DNA of 64,000 nucleotides from Nematopogon swammerdamellus (GCA_946902875.1 OX336351.1:5219142-5283141); one strand, 5' to 3'; counted from the first letter of the stretch, positions 52,010 through 63,229 are shown. Notes: generated by a model not told the origin, from the sequence alone. Numbers and translations: made by a program.

Positions 52010-52300
52010 TACACCCGCTGCTTCACCGTTCGGAACCGGTGTAAGACTGTAGGTCCCTTCCCTTGCCCCTTACTAGGTGGTAAGCTCAAATTGTAGCCGA
52101 CTGGGTTTGGTATACCATCGTACTGAATGTAAGATGGCCGCATAGCAACCTCGGTTGTGTTCTCCTCTAATCCAGTATAGCCAGCAATCCAGGGAAGTCT
52201 CCGGTATGGCACCTACCTTCACGGAGGTGATATTGGCTGGTCGGATTATGTGCTGTGGCCCTTCCGACTCAGCGACACATACCGGATTACATAAAAAAAA
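52010..52300 (+). mobile_element. SINE-B without tRNA head
   Basis: CACCCGCTGCTTCACCGTTC, GACTGTAGGTCCCTTCCCTT, GCCGCATAGCAACCTCGGTT, CATACCGGATTACATAAAA. The body and tail are complete; the head is lost. Confidence 0.9.
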
Positions 52301-52786
52301 AACTTACATTTTGCGTGGAGATAGCTTACGTCTTAGCGAATATATGCGTTTTTTAACCCGATTTTCACGCGACTTATGACACCGGAAATGTATAGTTTAT
52401 GATAAAATAATTACCAAAGAAAAGTGTTTGTTACTAATATTTTACCCTACGTCGTTATATCGTCCAAGAAGACGTAGTTCGGCATTCGGCTTTCTCCTGA
52501 TCAGCTTAACTTTAGAACATTTACGTGTTAACAACTCGGCTTTCGGCCTCGTCTTCATTTACTTACTCATAATATTCCAAATTTTTGAAAACATAATTTC
52601 GCTCAGTCTCTTACGATGTTTTTGAATATAGAATTCCTATCTCGAGTAGAGTTGAGAGATATCATCAAATAGGTTTATCAATAAAAATTGTATTATTGTT
52701 TTCAGAATAAGTTTGTGTACTAGCTGCTTACGATCTCATCGAAGTTTGATGGGTAGTCGTTGGTCGATAAATGGGTCAGACCAAAT
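52301..52786. other. P-type units and unassigned DNA
   Basis: 52440-52600 has GTAGTTCGGCATTCGGCTTT and CAACTCGGCTTTCGGCCTCG, diverged family P units. Nothing else recognised. Confidence 0.45.
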
Positions 52787-53052
52787 GAATAGAATAGAAT
52801 AGAATAGAATATTTATTGGTATATAACATATACAAGTCACAAACTCACATTCACACATTTTAAAATTTAACAATTTACAAAATAAAATACAATTTAACGA
52901 TATTCAATTCAATTTCGATTAAAAAAATTCAAACATAATAAATAAATCCTATTCAAATTAAAATTATTAATAATAAAAATCCGACATAAAGTCGCCAGTC
53001 GAATAGGTGCACATCAATAATACATTAGGTACCTATAAAAGCAAGCAGAAAC

Positions 53053-56000
53053 TCATTCGTTAAGGAATTCCTCGACCGAATAGTACGCCTTCTCCACCAG
53101 AAAGCGCTTCAGTCTGCCGACAAAGCTGTTGAATGATTCAGCATTTTTAATTTCTGTGTTTATTTTATTATAGAGCTTTGGCCCAATTACAAAAACCGAT
53201 TTTTCAGATCTGGCGAGTCTGTGTTCAACAGGACGGAGATTGTCACGGTTTCGGGTGGAAAAGACATGACTAGCTCCACTGGTTTCAAACAAATCAGATC
53301 CTCTCCTAACGAACTTGGCCACCTCCGCGATGTACACACTGGGTAGCGTAAGAATTTTCATTTTTATGAATATTTCACGTGCCGGAGTGTCCCAGGCGAC
53401 ACCGGCAAGAATTCGCACGGCACGTTTCTGCATCCTGAACGCCCTGTCACGTTCGGCAGCAGTGCCCCACAATTCGATGCCGTACGACATTACTGAGTGG
53501 AAGTAGCCGTAGTATGCCATACGTACGGCTCTTGAGTCGAGTGTTGGTACCAAACGTGACAGCGCGAAGGACGCTCGGCCGAGTTTGTCGCATAGGGTGT
53601 TTATGTGCTCGTCAAACTTAAGGCCTGAGTCAATGATCACCCCGAGGAACTTTGCAGAGCTCACCTGGGGAATGGACACTCCGTCGCAAACTAGTGAGAT
53701 CGACTCAGTGTGTGCACCGCGAAGGCCGAAGTGGATGAGATTTGTTTTTTCCAGATTAAGAATCATCCCATTTGCCCGAAACCAGCGCGTGAGACTACTC
53801 GTCGTCAGCTCCAGATTTGTACGTAGGTCAGCGATATTCGCTCCGCTCACCACAGTGCAGGTGTCATCCGCGAATATTAAAAACTTTACATCGGGAGCAG
53901 CTGCTGGCAGATCATTAATCAATACAAGAAACAAGTAGTTGCCGCAGGCAGAGCCTTGCGGCACAGAAATTGATCCCACAGTGCACGGGTCGGATCTAGT
54001 ACCGTCAGAGCCAACCGCCGTCACCTGCACACGACTTCCGAGAAAGGATGCGATTGTCTCAAGAAAAGGTCCTCTTATCCCGTAGTGCTCGAGCTTGGCC
54101 AGGAGCAGTTGGTGGTCCACGAGATCAAAAGCGCGTGACAAGTCGCACAGTAGAACTGCTACATGTCTTCCTCTCTCTAATTGTTTTAATACAGAGTGAA
54201 GCAGCTCACGTACTGCATCTATTGTGGAGCGCCCCTTCTGGTAAGCAAATTGGGCTTTGTTGAGCAGTTCATTATCACCAAAAAACTTTGAAATGCGGTC
54301 GCACAGGCCAAGCTCGAACACCTTGGAAAACACAGGTATAATTGATATCGGTCTATAGTTTGACATCGCATCCTTTTTACCTTTACCTTTGTAGACCGGT
54401 GTAACCTTGACCATTTTGAGAGAATCCGGATATACCCCAGCACGCACGCAGTTATTGAATAAGTCAAGAAGTATACCCACAAAGAAGTTAGGAAGGATAT
54501 GTAGAATGTTACATGGAATGTCATAGAAGTCTTTTGTGGGTTTTTTCTTTATTGACTTGATCCATAACTCAATTTCAGAAGGAGTGAAGGGCGCAAAACG
54601 CATTGATTTGATAGCGTATGGTACATAGGTGGTCAGGTAGCTCATGGCTGTCTGTGCGTCGGTATGCAGCGAGTATCCGTCGGCCGTGTGCACGTAGAAT
54701 GAGTTAAGTTGGTTGGCCAGGTCTTTAGAACTGTTACTCGAGATACAGCCGTGAAGGAAATCCAGTGGGTCAGATCTACGACACTTTTTGGAGCAAGTTT
54801 CTAGATTAACGACCTGCCATATGCTCTTGGGAATATTGGAGCTAAGTTCAAGTGTTCTGCCGAAGAATTCCCTACGCTTGGCTGAAATTGCACTTGAGTA
54901 TATTGCTTCGCAATCACGAGCACGCTCAGCGAGTTCGTTACACTCGGGATATTGAGTAACAAGCAGATTTAAGTCCAGTAAGTGCTGTTTCTTAGCTATC
55001 ATTTCATTGTCCATCCACACTTTGTCACGTTTTTTTACAGGATATTTACGTAGTGGGAAGTGTACGTCAAAATAATTCTTAAAAGTATTCATAACCATGT
55101 CCGTCTGAATGTGAGGATTTAGATAGTTAGAGGCTATATTGGACCAGTCATTCAGGTAAAGCGCCTCAAAAAAGTTGTTTAACTTGAAGGTTGACAAGGT
55201 TCTACGTAGACAGAGCGAGTTTTTTGGTTCGATTTGTTTGATCATATTTAGTGAAATCAATTGAGCTTGATGATCTGATAGCGCAAGATCGATTGGTACT
55301 ACCTCTACACGATTACCTAAGGCATGCGATACATACACGTGGTCCAGACATGTACTGCTGTCACTCGTTATGCGTGTGGCGAAGTCGACAAGTGAAATTA
55401 GGTTGTGAGAACATGTGATGTCACTTAAAGTGCGTCTATTCTTGCTGTTTACAAGACGGTTTATGTTAAAGTCCCCTACTATTATTATGTCACGATATTT
55501 AACAATTGCGCTATTAAGAGCGATAGATAGTTTAGAAAAAAATAAATCAATATTGCCATTATCAGAACGATATACACACATGATAATTATGGATTGATCA
55601 ACGCATTCTATGGCACACAACTCTACGTCTAACTCAGAAGACAGATCTGATACTTCCTTCACTTCATTAGTCACCATTGATTCTTTTACATAAATGCAAA
55701 CACCACCATGTTGCCTCTTGCTACGGCAGAATGATGCAGCAAGTTTATAGTTTAGTATATTGACACATCCGAGCTCATTACAATTAAGCCAATGCTCACT
55801 CATCGCAAGGACATCACACTGCCTACCCAATTGGAGCACTGCTTCGAGTTTAGTTGTTTTGCCAGATAGGCTACGAATGTTTTGGTGAATAATATTCAAG
55901 TCAGAGTAGTCATCTCCACACAACACGGGGCTACTCTCGAAATGACTCGGTTTCGCGTGAGTGCTGCTGTTGTCTGCCACGAAACCATTCGCTGATGCCG

Positions 56001-56109
56001 GCTCCTTTCGGCCAAGCTGCCGACGAGAGGAACATGTCGAAGTTGCTTGCAGGGATGTCAATGATGAAGGAGGCGTGTCGGTCGTGCGATAGTTGCACCT
56101 TTTCAACAC
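53053..56109 (-). CDS. LINE ORF2: AP endonuclease and reverse transcriptase
   Basis: 1018 residues without a stop. The endonuclease (about 68-290) has IIHQNIRSL, SEHWL (104-108), VYRSDNG (179-185), VGDFNI (211-216) and ALSDHQAQL (276-284). The reverse transcriptase (about 560-830) has SNYRPISIIPVFSKV, CDLSRAFDLVDH (catalytic-type D656), VPQGSACGN and IFADDT (D748, D749). A C-terminal domain includes MQKRAVRILAGVAWDTP and VIGPKLYNKINTEIKN. No ATG opens the frame: the frame opens on GTG, and the first Met after it is residue 103, inside the endonuclease. Translation would need coupling to ORF1 or readthrough. The clean frame suggests a recent insertion, though the lost ORF1 means this copy is not autonomous. 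Confidence 0.88.
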   Translation of the reverse strand: MLKRCNYRTTDTPPSSLTSLQATSTCSSRRQLGRKEPASANGFVADNSSTHAKPSHFESSPVLCGDDYSDLNIIHQNIRSLSGKTTKLEAVLQLGRQCDVLAMSEHWLNCNELGCVNILNYKLAASFCRSKRQHGGVCIYVKESMVTNEVKEVSDLSSELDVELCAIECVDQSIIIMCVYRSDNGNIDLFFSKLSIALNSAIVKYRDIIIVGDFNINRLVNSKNRRTLSDITCSHNLISLVDFATRITSDSSTCLDHVYVSHALGNRVEVVPIDLALSDHQAQLISLNMIKQIEPKNSLCLRRTLSTFKLNNFFEALYLNDWSNIASNYLNPHIQTDMVMNTFKNYFDVHFPLRKYPVKKRDKVWMDNEMIAKKQHLLDLNLLVTQYPECNELAERARDCEAIYSSAISAKRREFFGRTLELSSNIPKSIWQVVNLETCSKKCRRSDPLDFLHGCISSNSSKDLANQLNSFYVHTADGYSLHTDAQTAMSYLTTYVPYAIKSMRFAPFTPSEIELWIKSIKKKPTKDFYDIPCNILHILPNFFVGILLDLFNNCVRAGVYPDSLKMVKVTPVYKGKGKKDAMSNYRPISIIPVFSKVFELGLCDRISKFFGDNELLNKAQFAYQKGRSTIDAVRELLHSVLKQLERGRHVAVLLCDLSRAFDLVDHQLLLAKLEHYGIRGPFLETIASFLGSRVQVTAVGSDGTRSDPCTVGSISVPQGSACGNYLFLVLINDLPAAAPDVKFLIFADDTCTVVSGANIADLRTNLELTTSSLTRWFRANGMILNLEKTNLIHFGLRGAHTESISLVCDGVSIPQVSSAKFLGVIIDSGLKFDEHINTLCDKLGRASFALSRLVPTLDSRAVRMAYYGYFHSVMSYGIELWGTAAERDRAFRMQKRAVRILAGVAWDTPAREIFIKMKILTLPSVYIAEVAKFVRRGSDLFETSGASHVFSTRNRDNLRPVEHRLARSEKSVFVIGPKLYNKINTEIKNAESFNSFVGRLKRFLVEKAYYSVEEFLNE

Positions 56110-56212
56110 GATACTGTGCTGCGGCGTGCTTCTTCTTCATGTAACGCTCTACGCTCTCGACGGTCGTCTCGGGCTTGAGTGACCAGACATGAAATTGCAC
56201 CAGCCATTTCCC
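55931..56212 (-). pseudogene. LINE ORF1, C-terminal remnant
   Basis: It reads KWLVQFHVWSLKPETTVESV and ERYMKKKH, then SFIIDIP and WPKGAGISEWFRG, a C-terminal domain typical of ORF1 in insect CR1/jockey-group LINEs. It ends at a stop at 55931, overlapping ORF2 by about 180 bp in another frame. The N-terminal part is missing because of 5' truncation. Confidence 0.65.
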
Positions 56213-56215
56213 ACA

Positions 56216-57289
56216 TTAACGTCCTTAACGAATTTAGCGAAGTTCGTCGAGGATAGGGTTCCACTGAGACGATAGGCTTTGCGGGTTGTTCCCTATCTCG
56301 CGATCGATACACAGTCATCAGTCATCAGAAAATCATCAGTCAGTCTTCAGAAAAAAAAAAACTATTTTTTCGGATCTAGTTTTTTTTTAATATTGTATTT
56401 ATCTGAATGGTCACAGTGAAATAATGCTTTAAAATTAAAAAAAAATATATATATTTTATTGTTTAATGTATCATGCTATAATGTATTATTGCTTAAATAT
56501 AAGGTCTTTAAATAAAACCCAAATAAAAACCGAAATGCCCATTACAAAAAAATATTAAGTAATATTTCAAAAAATGCTTATATCATAAAAACAAATGACT
56601 CCGATTTTTTTTCTTATTTTTCCCTGGGTAGTCATAAACTGGCCTACTCCCTGGTTCCCGCTTGACGTTGAGTTTTGATACATCCTGTATGTATAATGCA
56701 GTTTCTATTCAAACTGTAACACAAATTTAAAATATTTTCTCTTTCTGTCTGTACCTGAATTCAAGGAGCGCTATGTTGCAGCTTGTACGCGCTTCGCGGC
56801 GTCCGCGTCGGTTCATATAATTTTATTATTTCACCCATACATCGCGCAACACTGGAGAGCGCCCGGATTACACGCGCGCACATAATTACCAACGCGCTGG
56901 CGGATTTGGTAGTGGTGTTGCAATTAGTAGGTACAATGTTTGTCTTGCATGCGGTGTTTGGTACGAAATGTTTGGTGTTAGGTGTTGGGTTTGATGTTTT
57001 AGTGGGCGAAATGTTAGTGCCGAATAATATAAATTGGTCAGACGATACAAATAATATCGATGGGTGGGCTATGTGGCCGTATTAGCGAGCCGAGTCGAGA
57101 TTAATTTGTATTTCCCTCTAGAGAGTGTACTCGGAAAGCACGCCATGTTTCCACCGAGTTGAAGCCATCCAGCCGCACCAAAATTTTAGTCGATCGCGAT
57201 CCTCCGTCGTGACGACAGCGCCAGCACCCCCTCCACAACACCCCCTACCCGCCCTCATACTATTGCGACTTTTTAAAAATGTAATCAGA
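56216..57289. other. Unassigned
   Basis: 56310-56345 has short ATCATCAGTCA-type repeats. 56780-56900 is fairly CG-rich. An open frame at 56783-57085 resembles nothing I know. No gene is supported. Confidence 0.4.
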
Positions 57290-57490
57290 TATGCTTTGCT
57301 GAGTCAGAGAGGCCAGAGCACATGCTCTGACCGGCCAACACCGCCTCCGAGAAGGCAGGTGCCTATCGGAGAGTTTCCTTTGAACTACTGGCTATACTGG
57401 ACCATAGGGGAACACAGCCAAGGCTGCTATGCCGTCAACTCACATCCAGTACGGTGGTAAGAACCCAGTCGGCTACAATTTGAGCCCACC
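57290..57490 (-). mobile_element. SINE-B 3' part
   Basis: The plus strand reads GCCAGAGCACATGCTCTGAC, CTACTGGCTATACTGGACCA and CAAGGCTGCTATGCCGTCAA. The tail end and head are missing. Confidence 0.75.
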
Positions 57491-58029
57491 ACCTTGACTT
57501 GATTTCCTTGATACTTTCTTCCTAATTAATTATTAAAAAGGGTTCATTTCGAGTACATAAAAAACATATTTACATAATTGTTAGTAATGATATAATAAAT
57601 GAAACTTAAGCATTTTTCACGTTTATTTGTAACAATAGACGAAGTTAAAGTAATTTATATAAGGGCAGGAAGAAGTAATTTCACGCAAATGTCTCCACCT
57701 TATCTTATTCCGGGCCATAAAACCTTTCCAAAACTTTCTGAGGCCCTCTGATTGGTCACTTAGAAAACTTCACTGAACATTCTGCCTACTCACTTATTCA
57801 GGTTAAGTTGGTCATATCTACAATTTGATGAGAACCTACGAAAGTTGTCTCAGATTCTAAGCTAATTTTCCAAAAAAAAAAAAACATATTTTTATTTGCT
57901 TAAATTTTGGGGTCGAAGTACGCCGCCGTTGACTTAACTTAAATATTGCATTAGTTACTTCAAGTATGCGAGTCTGTATCAGATTGGGTAGGTGCTTCAA
58001 AAAGGCTTGACTAGAAGTAATCACTTATA
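57491..58029. other. Unassigned
   Basis: Mostly featureless. 57975-58020 (CAGATTGGGTAGGTGCTTCA) echoes the LINE 3' part at 58447-58490, so it may be a separate scrap of the same LINE. Confidence 0.45.
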
Positions 58030-58490
58030 GTGATAAGTCCTCTAGTCGGCAACCAAGTGAATGGGGCGTTGTTGCACGCTATTATGAGCAGCCAAAGCAT
58101 GTCAACTAGGGCACGTTTGTCTGTCCATGGTGGAGTGCTGGCCTCTACACTTATGTACGGGAGTGAAAGTTGGGCATGGCAGACGAAGCATGAAAGCAGG
58201 ATTAATGCTGTGGAAATGCGCGCGTTGATGAGTATATGTGGAGTTACAATGAAAGATAGATTGGAAATAGTGTAGTGCGAGAGCGCTGTGGGCTGAAAGA
58301 AGATATAGTGACAAGGATTGAGAAAGGAAGTCTGCGGTGGTTCGGTCATGTTGGAAGAATGTATGATAGAAGACTAACGAAAGAAGTTTATAAAGCAAAT
58401 GTGAGTGGAAGAGTCAGGAAGGGTCGCCCTAGACGAACGTAACTGGACCAGATCGGGCATGTGCTCAAAAAGGGTCAAGTCGTAGTACCA
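58030..58490 (+). pseudogene. RTE-like LINE, C-terminal part of ORF
   Basis: Frames read VLASTLMYGSESWAWQTKHE and SRINAVEMRALMSICGVTMK, then, after a stop and frameshift, IVTRIEKGSLRWFGHVGRM, LTKEVYKANVSGRVRKGRPR and LDQIGHVLKKGQV. This is the classic C-terminal block of RTE-like LINEs and the longest copy here; it matches the 3' stubs at 9130 and 21150. It breaks off into SINE sequence at about 58500. Confidence 0.85.
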
Positions 58491-58499
58491 GTAACTGAT

Positions 58500-58735
58500 G
58501 TGGTTGTTTGGCGCAGTTGGTCGCAGCATGTGCTCTGATCCCTTTGACTCAACCACCCATACCAGATTACATAAATTTAGATTACAGATCTCGTGCATTA
58601 CGTGTTTTCCGTCCAGTTTAGTGTAGTCCACATGAAATGAAGAGAAGCACTGACATGGCACCTAGTTCACCCAGTTTTATGCGCTGACATCACGGATGTT
58701 GTAGGTGATGTAGCCAGCCGTGTCAGATTCCACAA
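58500..58735 (+). mobile_element. SINE-B tail followed by SINE-A tail
   Basis: 58505-58575 is the SINE-B 3' end (AGCATGTGCTCTGATCCCTT, CATACCAGATTACATAAA). 58595-58735 is the SINE-A 3' half ending CGTGTCAGATTCCACAAATA. Confidence 0.8.
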
Positions 58736-59455
58736 ATAAAAAATACTTGTCACTCATATTTATGTTATCTCACCTGTCTGTAAATTATTTTTCTGACAAT
58801 TTCGACAAGGATTTATTCAATGTTATTATTTACATCTAATAAAAAAAATTGAGAGTGGGCGAAATGTCAGTGATGCTTAAAAATAAAACAATATATATAT
58901 ATAAAGCAAAATTAATTGTAATTTCGTTGTTAAAATTATTATTATGCCCCCAGAGTGGTCCTGAGGCCAACCAGGGAATTACCAAAGAAAATATTTTTCT
59001 AGAAAATAATGGGCCGCCCTGGAGGAGGAACTACAGAGACTAGAGCAGAGAGAAGTTGTTGCTAGATGATATTTCTAGTAAAAAGGCGGTCAAGTGCGAT
59101 TCGAACTCGCGTGGAGAGGTTTCCGTACCATTTCGGTTTCCTAGAGAAGTTTAAGACTTAGGATTTTTGTTTATGTTTTCCTGTGTCCGTAAGGCCCTAT
59201 GTTCCGTAGTTTTTTTCTCAATTTTGGGCTCAGCAGTTTCGGAGGGTTGCTGGATTTTTGTATATTTTCTTTAATATTTTTTAAACTACATTTTTTTAAC
59301 TTTGTTTCCCGAAATTGACCCCAAAATCAAAATTTGTTCATTTAAGCTTTACGTGCCTGATTGGGTCATCAAATCAAACTCTATACACGGTATTTGAGGG
59401 TAGCGTTTCGTAACTTCAGGGTTCGAAAGGGGTCCATATTTGAAGACGAAAAGCT
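58736..59455. other. Unassigned, with E-like start
   Basis: 59080-59140 reads AAGGCGGTCAAGTGCGATTC and GGAGAGGTTTCCGTACC, the 5' end of an E-type repeat after an A-run. The rest is AT-rich and unrecognised. Confidence 0.45.
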
Positions 59456-59850
59456 TTTTTTTTTTTTTTTTTTATGGAAACTGACAAGGTTGGCTACATC
59501 ACCTACAACGTCCGTGATGTCAGCCCATAACACCGGGTGAACTAGGTGCCATGTCAGTGCTTCCCCCTTTGATCGTGCCGGCTACACTGAACTGGTCGGA
59601 AAACACAAACATTTACATAGCCGTTTAGACCGACGTTTCATTCAGTGCGGTGGTACCAACCCGGGCGGGTTAAACCCTACCACCAAGTAAGATTAGGAGG
59701 GAAGGGACCTACAGTTTTACGAGGAATCCGAACCTCGGTCAGCCTCCAACGGTCAGCGGTCACCCATCCAAGTACTGACCGCACCCAGCGTTGCTTAACA
59801 TTCAATAGCGACAGTTGACTGTCTGCACCACTGAGCTACCGAGGCTTTCC
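59456..59850 (-). mobile_element. SINE-A, full length
   Basis: T-run of about 20, tail, body, 5S-like block (CATCCAAGTACTGACCGCAC on plus) and tRNA-like end (CACTGAGCTACCGAGGCT on plus). Very close to 3443-3830, including the ATTCAATAGCGACAGTTGAC linker, so these two belong to one recent subfamily. Confidence 0.92.
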
Positions 59851-60999
59851 GAAACGAAACGTTTTCCCAGATTGAGGTCATTTTATAGTACTTTTTGGTG
59901 AAAATCGTTTAATAAATTTGGTGGACAGTTTTTTACGGACCTTTATTAAATAAAAATAAAATGACAAACTTACATACTTAACTAGTCAAAATGAACGGCA
60001 TCTTGGTAAATTCCAAACACTTGGAAATAGTGGACTGGACTAAGTCATTGCACTCCCTAGACCTAAACAGCATTTTTGCCAAATCTCCCCAAACTCACTG
60101 TCCATTGAGTTTTTATTTCAATTTTAAATTTTTGTATGAAAAAAAATACGGAATTTCGATTTGAGTGATAGATAAGGATTATTTCTTCTAATAAAGAGTT
60201 CTATTCCTGAAGTTTCTCAAGCCTATCCTGAAACATCCTGTATAATATTATGTACTAAATCAACTTTTTTCGTCCAGTAGATTCGGAGAAAATAGGCTGT
60301 AACAGACGGATAGACAGACAGACAGACACAAGAGTGATCCTATAAGGGTTCAATCCTCTTTTGAGGTACGGAACCCTAAAAAGAGTACATGTACGCGGAA
60401 TGTACTGTATGTAGGTATGTTAGAAGTTATACTTCTCTCTACGTTATAAGTTATGAATAAAAAAATAGCAGTTGTGCTAGGCCTTTATTTCACGTGCGCT
60501 GGTTCCAATGCCACGCCCATTTCGATGACGTATGCCCCCAGTTGGTGAGCATGCACCCAGTTCGTTTAACCGACTGCTCTCTGCTCTGTCCTCCGTGGGA
60601 GCGACGCTTAAGAAAATGTACCGGAATGGCTATTGTGTTGAAGGAAGAGCTATTCTTGTGAGCATTCTCGGGTCGTCTCCCGGTGACCAGCGACCGAGCG
60701 CCACTTCTTTTGACAGCGAACTGTATCTTCTTTTAGTACAAGATTCCCTTTTTTATTTCGATAATACATAATAATATGACCGTATGTGAAACAGCTGAGA
60801 GGGGGAAGAACAATATAATCTTTATCTCTTTCTCTATCTCTACTTCTTATAAAAGGGAACGTCTGTCTGTATGACGTATCTACGTTTGAGGTAAACACCG
60901 GAACCGCTGAACAGATTTTGAGGCTTTTTGCACCGAAGGAAAGGGTGGTTCCTGAGGCTCAGTATATGCTACATACCGTCACGGTAAACAGCTTTAAAT
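59851..60999. other. E-like remnant and unassigned DNA
   Basis: 60295-60385 has GACAGACAGACAGACACAAG and GAGGTACGGAACCCTAAAAA, an E-type 3' end. A CG-moderate stretch at 60520-60720 has no recognisable coding signal. Confidence 0.45.
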
Positions 61000-61260
61000 T
61001 AAATTAAATTGAATTGAATGTATTTGATAAATGAAAAATATATTTATTGCACAATATGAAATTAACAAAAAAATTAATGACTATTGAATTGAATTGAATT
61101 GTATTGAATTAAATTGGATGGATGAGAAGAGCGGAAGACCGCGTGTGGTGGCGTGCCTTGGGAGAGGTCTACGTACAGCAGTGGACCGATACAGGGTGAT
61201 GATGATGATGAATTGAATTGAATTGAATTGCATCGAATTTAATTTAATTTAATTTAATTC
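61000..61260 (+). repeat. (ATTGA)n-rich tract containing an RTE-like LINE 3' end
   Basis: AATTGAATTGAATT-type repeats at 61005-61115 and 61205-61260 flank 61118-61215, which reads GGATGAGAAGAGCGGAAGAC, GGTGGCGTGCCTTGGGAGAG and CAGCAGTGGACCGATACAGG with an ATG-repeat tail. The LINE stub sits inside, or seeded, the pentanucleotide repeat. Confidence 0.75.
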
Positions 61261-61709
61261 ATCGCGTTACTGACAACCCTGCCGTTTATTTTAAAGAACC
61301 CTACATGGCTCATTTATGCCCTGTTCCTGCCGGAACCTCTTGTGAGTTCCTCCGGTCGCGACAGACAGTCCGCTAGCTAGACTGAATCTGATTTACCCAC
61401 GCTCAAGGAAGGGCAATTCACAGTACAAATATATCGATCTCAAAAACCCTGTAGGCCACTCAAGATATTTGTTTGGTCCGCGTCACTCAACGGGCTTGTT
61501 TGAAGAGCGGGGGCGATGTGACGGATGGAGCGGTCCATGATCGTTGGGCCACAATCTGATTACAAGCTAACTTGTAAACTGCGCGAAAGTTCGGTAAATA
61601 TTTTTCGAATAGTGCCTAGAGATGGCAGTTTCCGAGAACGCAGCTACTTGTGCAAAGAAGTGTGAAGGTCAGGATATTTGAATTAAATTGTACAAATATT
61701 TTGTATTTT
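61261..61709. other. Unassigned
   Basis: No feature recognised. Confidence 0.4.
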
Positions 61710-62092
61710 TTAGGTTTCCGTATCCCGTACGGAAGCCTCTTACTAAGCCTCCGCTGTCTGTCTGTTCGTCCGTCCGTCCGTCCGCCTGTCCGAGGGCTGT
61801 ATCTCGTGAGTCGTAATATGGTAGTTGAGATTTTCACAGAATATGTGTTACTATGGCGGGGATATAACAACAAATAATAAAAAAAAGAAAATGTTAAAAA
61901 TTAAGGGGGGCTCCCATACAACAAACGTGAGAAAAATCGATTAGTCACGCTACTGAATAATAGATGGCGCCACAGGCTTTTATACCTTTGTTTTATACAT
62001 TGCATTGTTGAAAGACAAAAGATAGGCGGATATTATTGATAGCGGATAGATACGGAAACCTCCGTGCGCGAGTAAAACTCGCACTTAACAGA
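61710..62092 (-). mobile_element. Family E, full copy
   Basis: Inverse of 1866-2235, with the (CTGT/CCGT)n core at 61757-61790. On the minus strand it starts right after the A-rich end of the LINE stub at 62100-62370. Confidence 0.8.
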
Positions 62093-62099
62093 TTTTTTA

Positions 62100-62370
62100 T
62101 AGATACGCAAGACACTTGGCGCCGTCAGGGTGGATTGTTGAGCCGACGAACGCCCAGAAGCATTCGGATTAGAACGGGGGCTGCGAATGCCGTGCCGGCG
62201 TGACAGATGCCTTTTTACGCTTCTCTTGAAAGATCCTAAGTCGCCTAAGCCTGTTCCAGCAAATGCGCGCATTTTTTTTTTATTGAAAGATCGAAATGTG
62301 GCGCCGATCCACACATAAGGTGTGTAACGACGCCCATGGACATTCGTCGTATACATAAACACATTTTTAA
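62100..62370 (-). pseudogene. LINE ORF2 C-terminal fragments, two pieces
   Basis: The minus strand reads GLGDLGSFKRSVKRHLSRRH and GIRSPRSNPNASGRSSAQQS in one piece (62100-62235), and MSMGVVTHLMCGSAPHFDLSI-like residues in another (62270-62350) separated by an A-run. Same family as 11738-11945. Confidence 0.7.
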
Positions 62371-62399
62371 ATTTAGATCTAATTTACTAAGTTACGTCA

Positions 62400-63127
62400 A
62401 GTGCGGCGAAAATATGGTTTGGCCCCTCTGGCTCAGTCACCCATACTGGATTACATGAAAGAAAAACCACTTTCGTAATACAAAAGTGGATTTTTTTTAT
62501 TTTCACATACAGAATCAGTTTTTGAGAATTACTGCAACTTATACGTATTAAAAATTTTGGAATACTTCAAAAACAGACCACAAGCTCGCAGGAATTGTTT
62601 TAACAACCAGGCCTTCCGTTTTAGTAATTAGTTCCGCTGAATAGTGTCACCAGATGTAGACAAGATGCTGAACTGTCGCCTGAGAAGGGTAAGTTTGATC
62701 GAGGACTAACCTAATTATATTCAAATGAACTAGTCGAATCAGGGACTAAATTGAATCTTGGAATGAAACACCCTTTAAATAACCTACATGTCCTAGGGTG
62801 TCCCAAATCGACCGCATAATATTACCATCAAGCGATTGCTAAGTTTTTAGTTGTAAAAGTAGTTATTACCAATATGTTTTTTTAATTCGCCTTATTTTTT
62901 CCAAGTTTTTAAGGATTTTATGCGGCAAGATGGGGTGGCAAGAGCGCTCTATCGTACAATAATGATATTTTTTTTCCTCAAATATAAATTGTATGGAACT
63001 CAAATATTCAGAACAAAAATTAATATAATTACACAACAGACAGTTTGTGTACGTATGTAACCCTCCCGAAATTTTTGACATAAATAACGAAGCACCTTAT
63101 ACACATAAAGACAACAGAGTTTGCAAA
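62400..63127. other. SINE-B scrap, then unassigned
   Basis: 62420-62465 reads GGCCCCTCTGGCTCAGTCAC and ACTGGATTACATGAAAG, a SINE-B 3' end. Nothing else recognised. Confidence 0.5.
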
Positions 63128-63222
63128 TTTAAACATGGCACCTAGTTCACCCGGTGTTATGGGTTGACTGACATCACGGATGCTCTAGTTAGTGTAGTCA
63201 ACCGTGTCATTTTCAATAAAAC
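63128..63222 (+). mobile_element. SINE-A 3' end
   Basis: AACATGGCACCTAGTTCACC, GACATCACGGATGCTCTAGT and CCGTGTCATTTTCAATAAAA. Confidence 0.8.
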
Positions 63223-63229
63223 AAAATTC

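Larger units (their letters stand above)
52787..56215 (-). mobile_element. APE-type LINE, 5'-truncated, intact ORF2 frame
   Basis: From right to left: last ~90 codons of ORF1, complete ORF2 frame, ~250 bp 3' UTR and an (ATTCT)n tail at 52787-52815. Protein features group it with the LINE at 12097-16960 (shared C-terminal signature VIGPKLY), but the DNA sequences clearly differ. The 5' break is near 56215, just upstream of which is a TAA in the ORF1 frame. Confidence 0.85.

Noticed and set aside
56783..57085. A 100-residue open frame as a host gene
   Set aside because: No domain, no splice context, and composition like neighbouring non-coding DNA.
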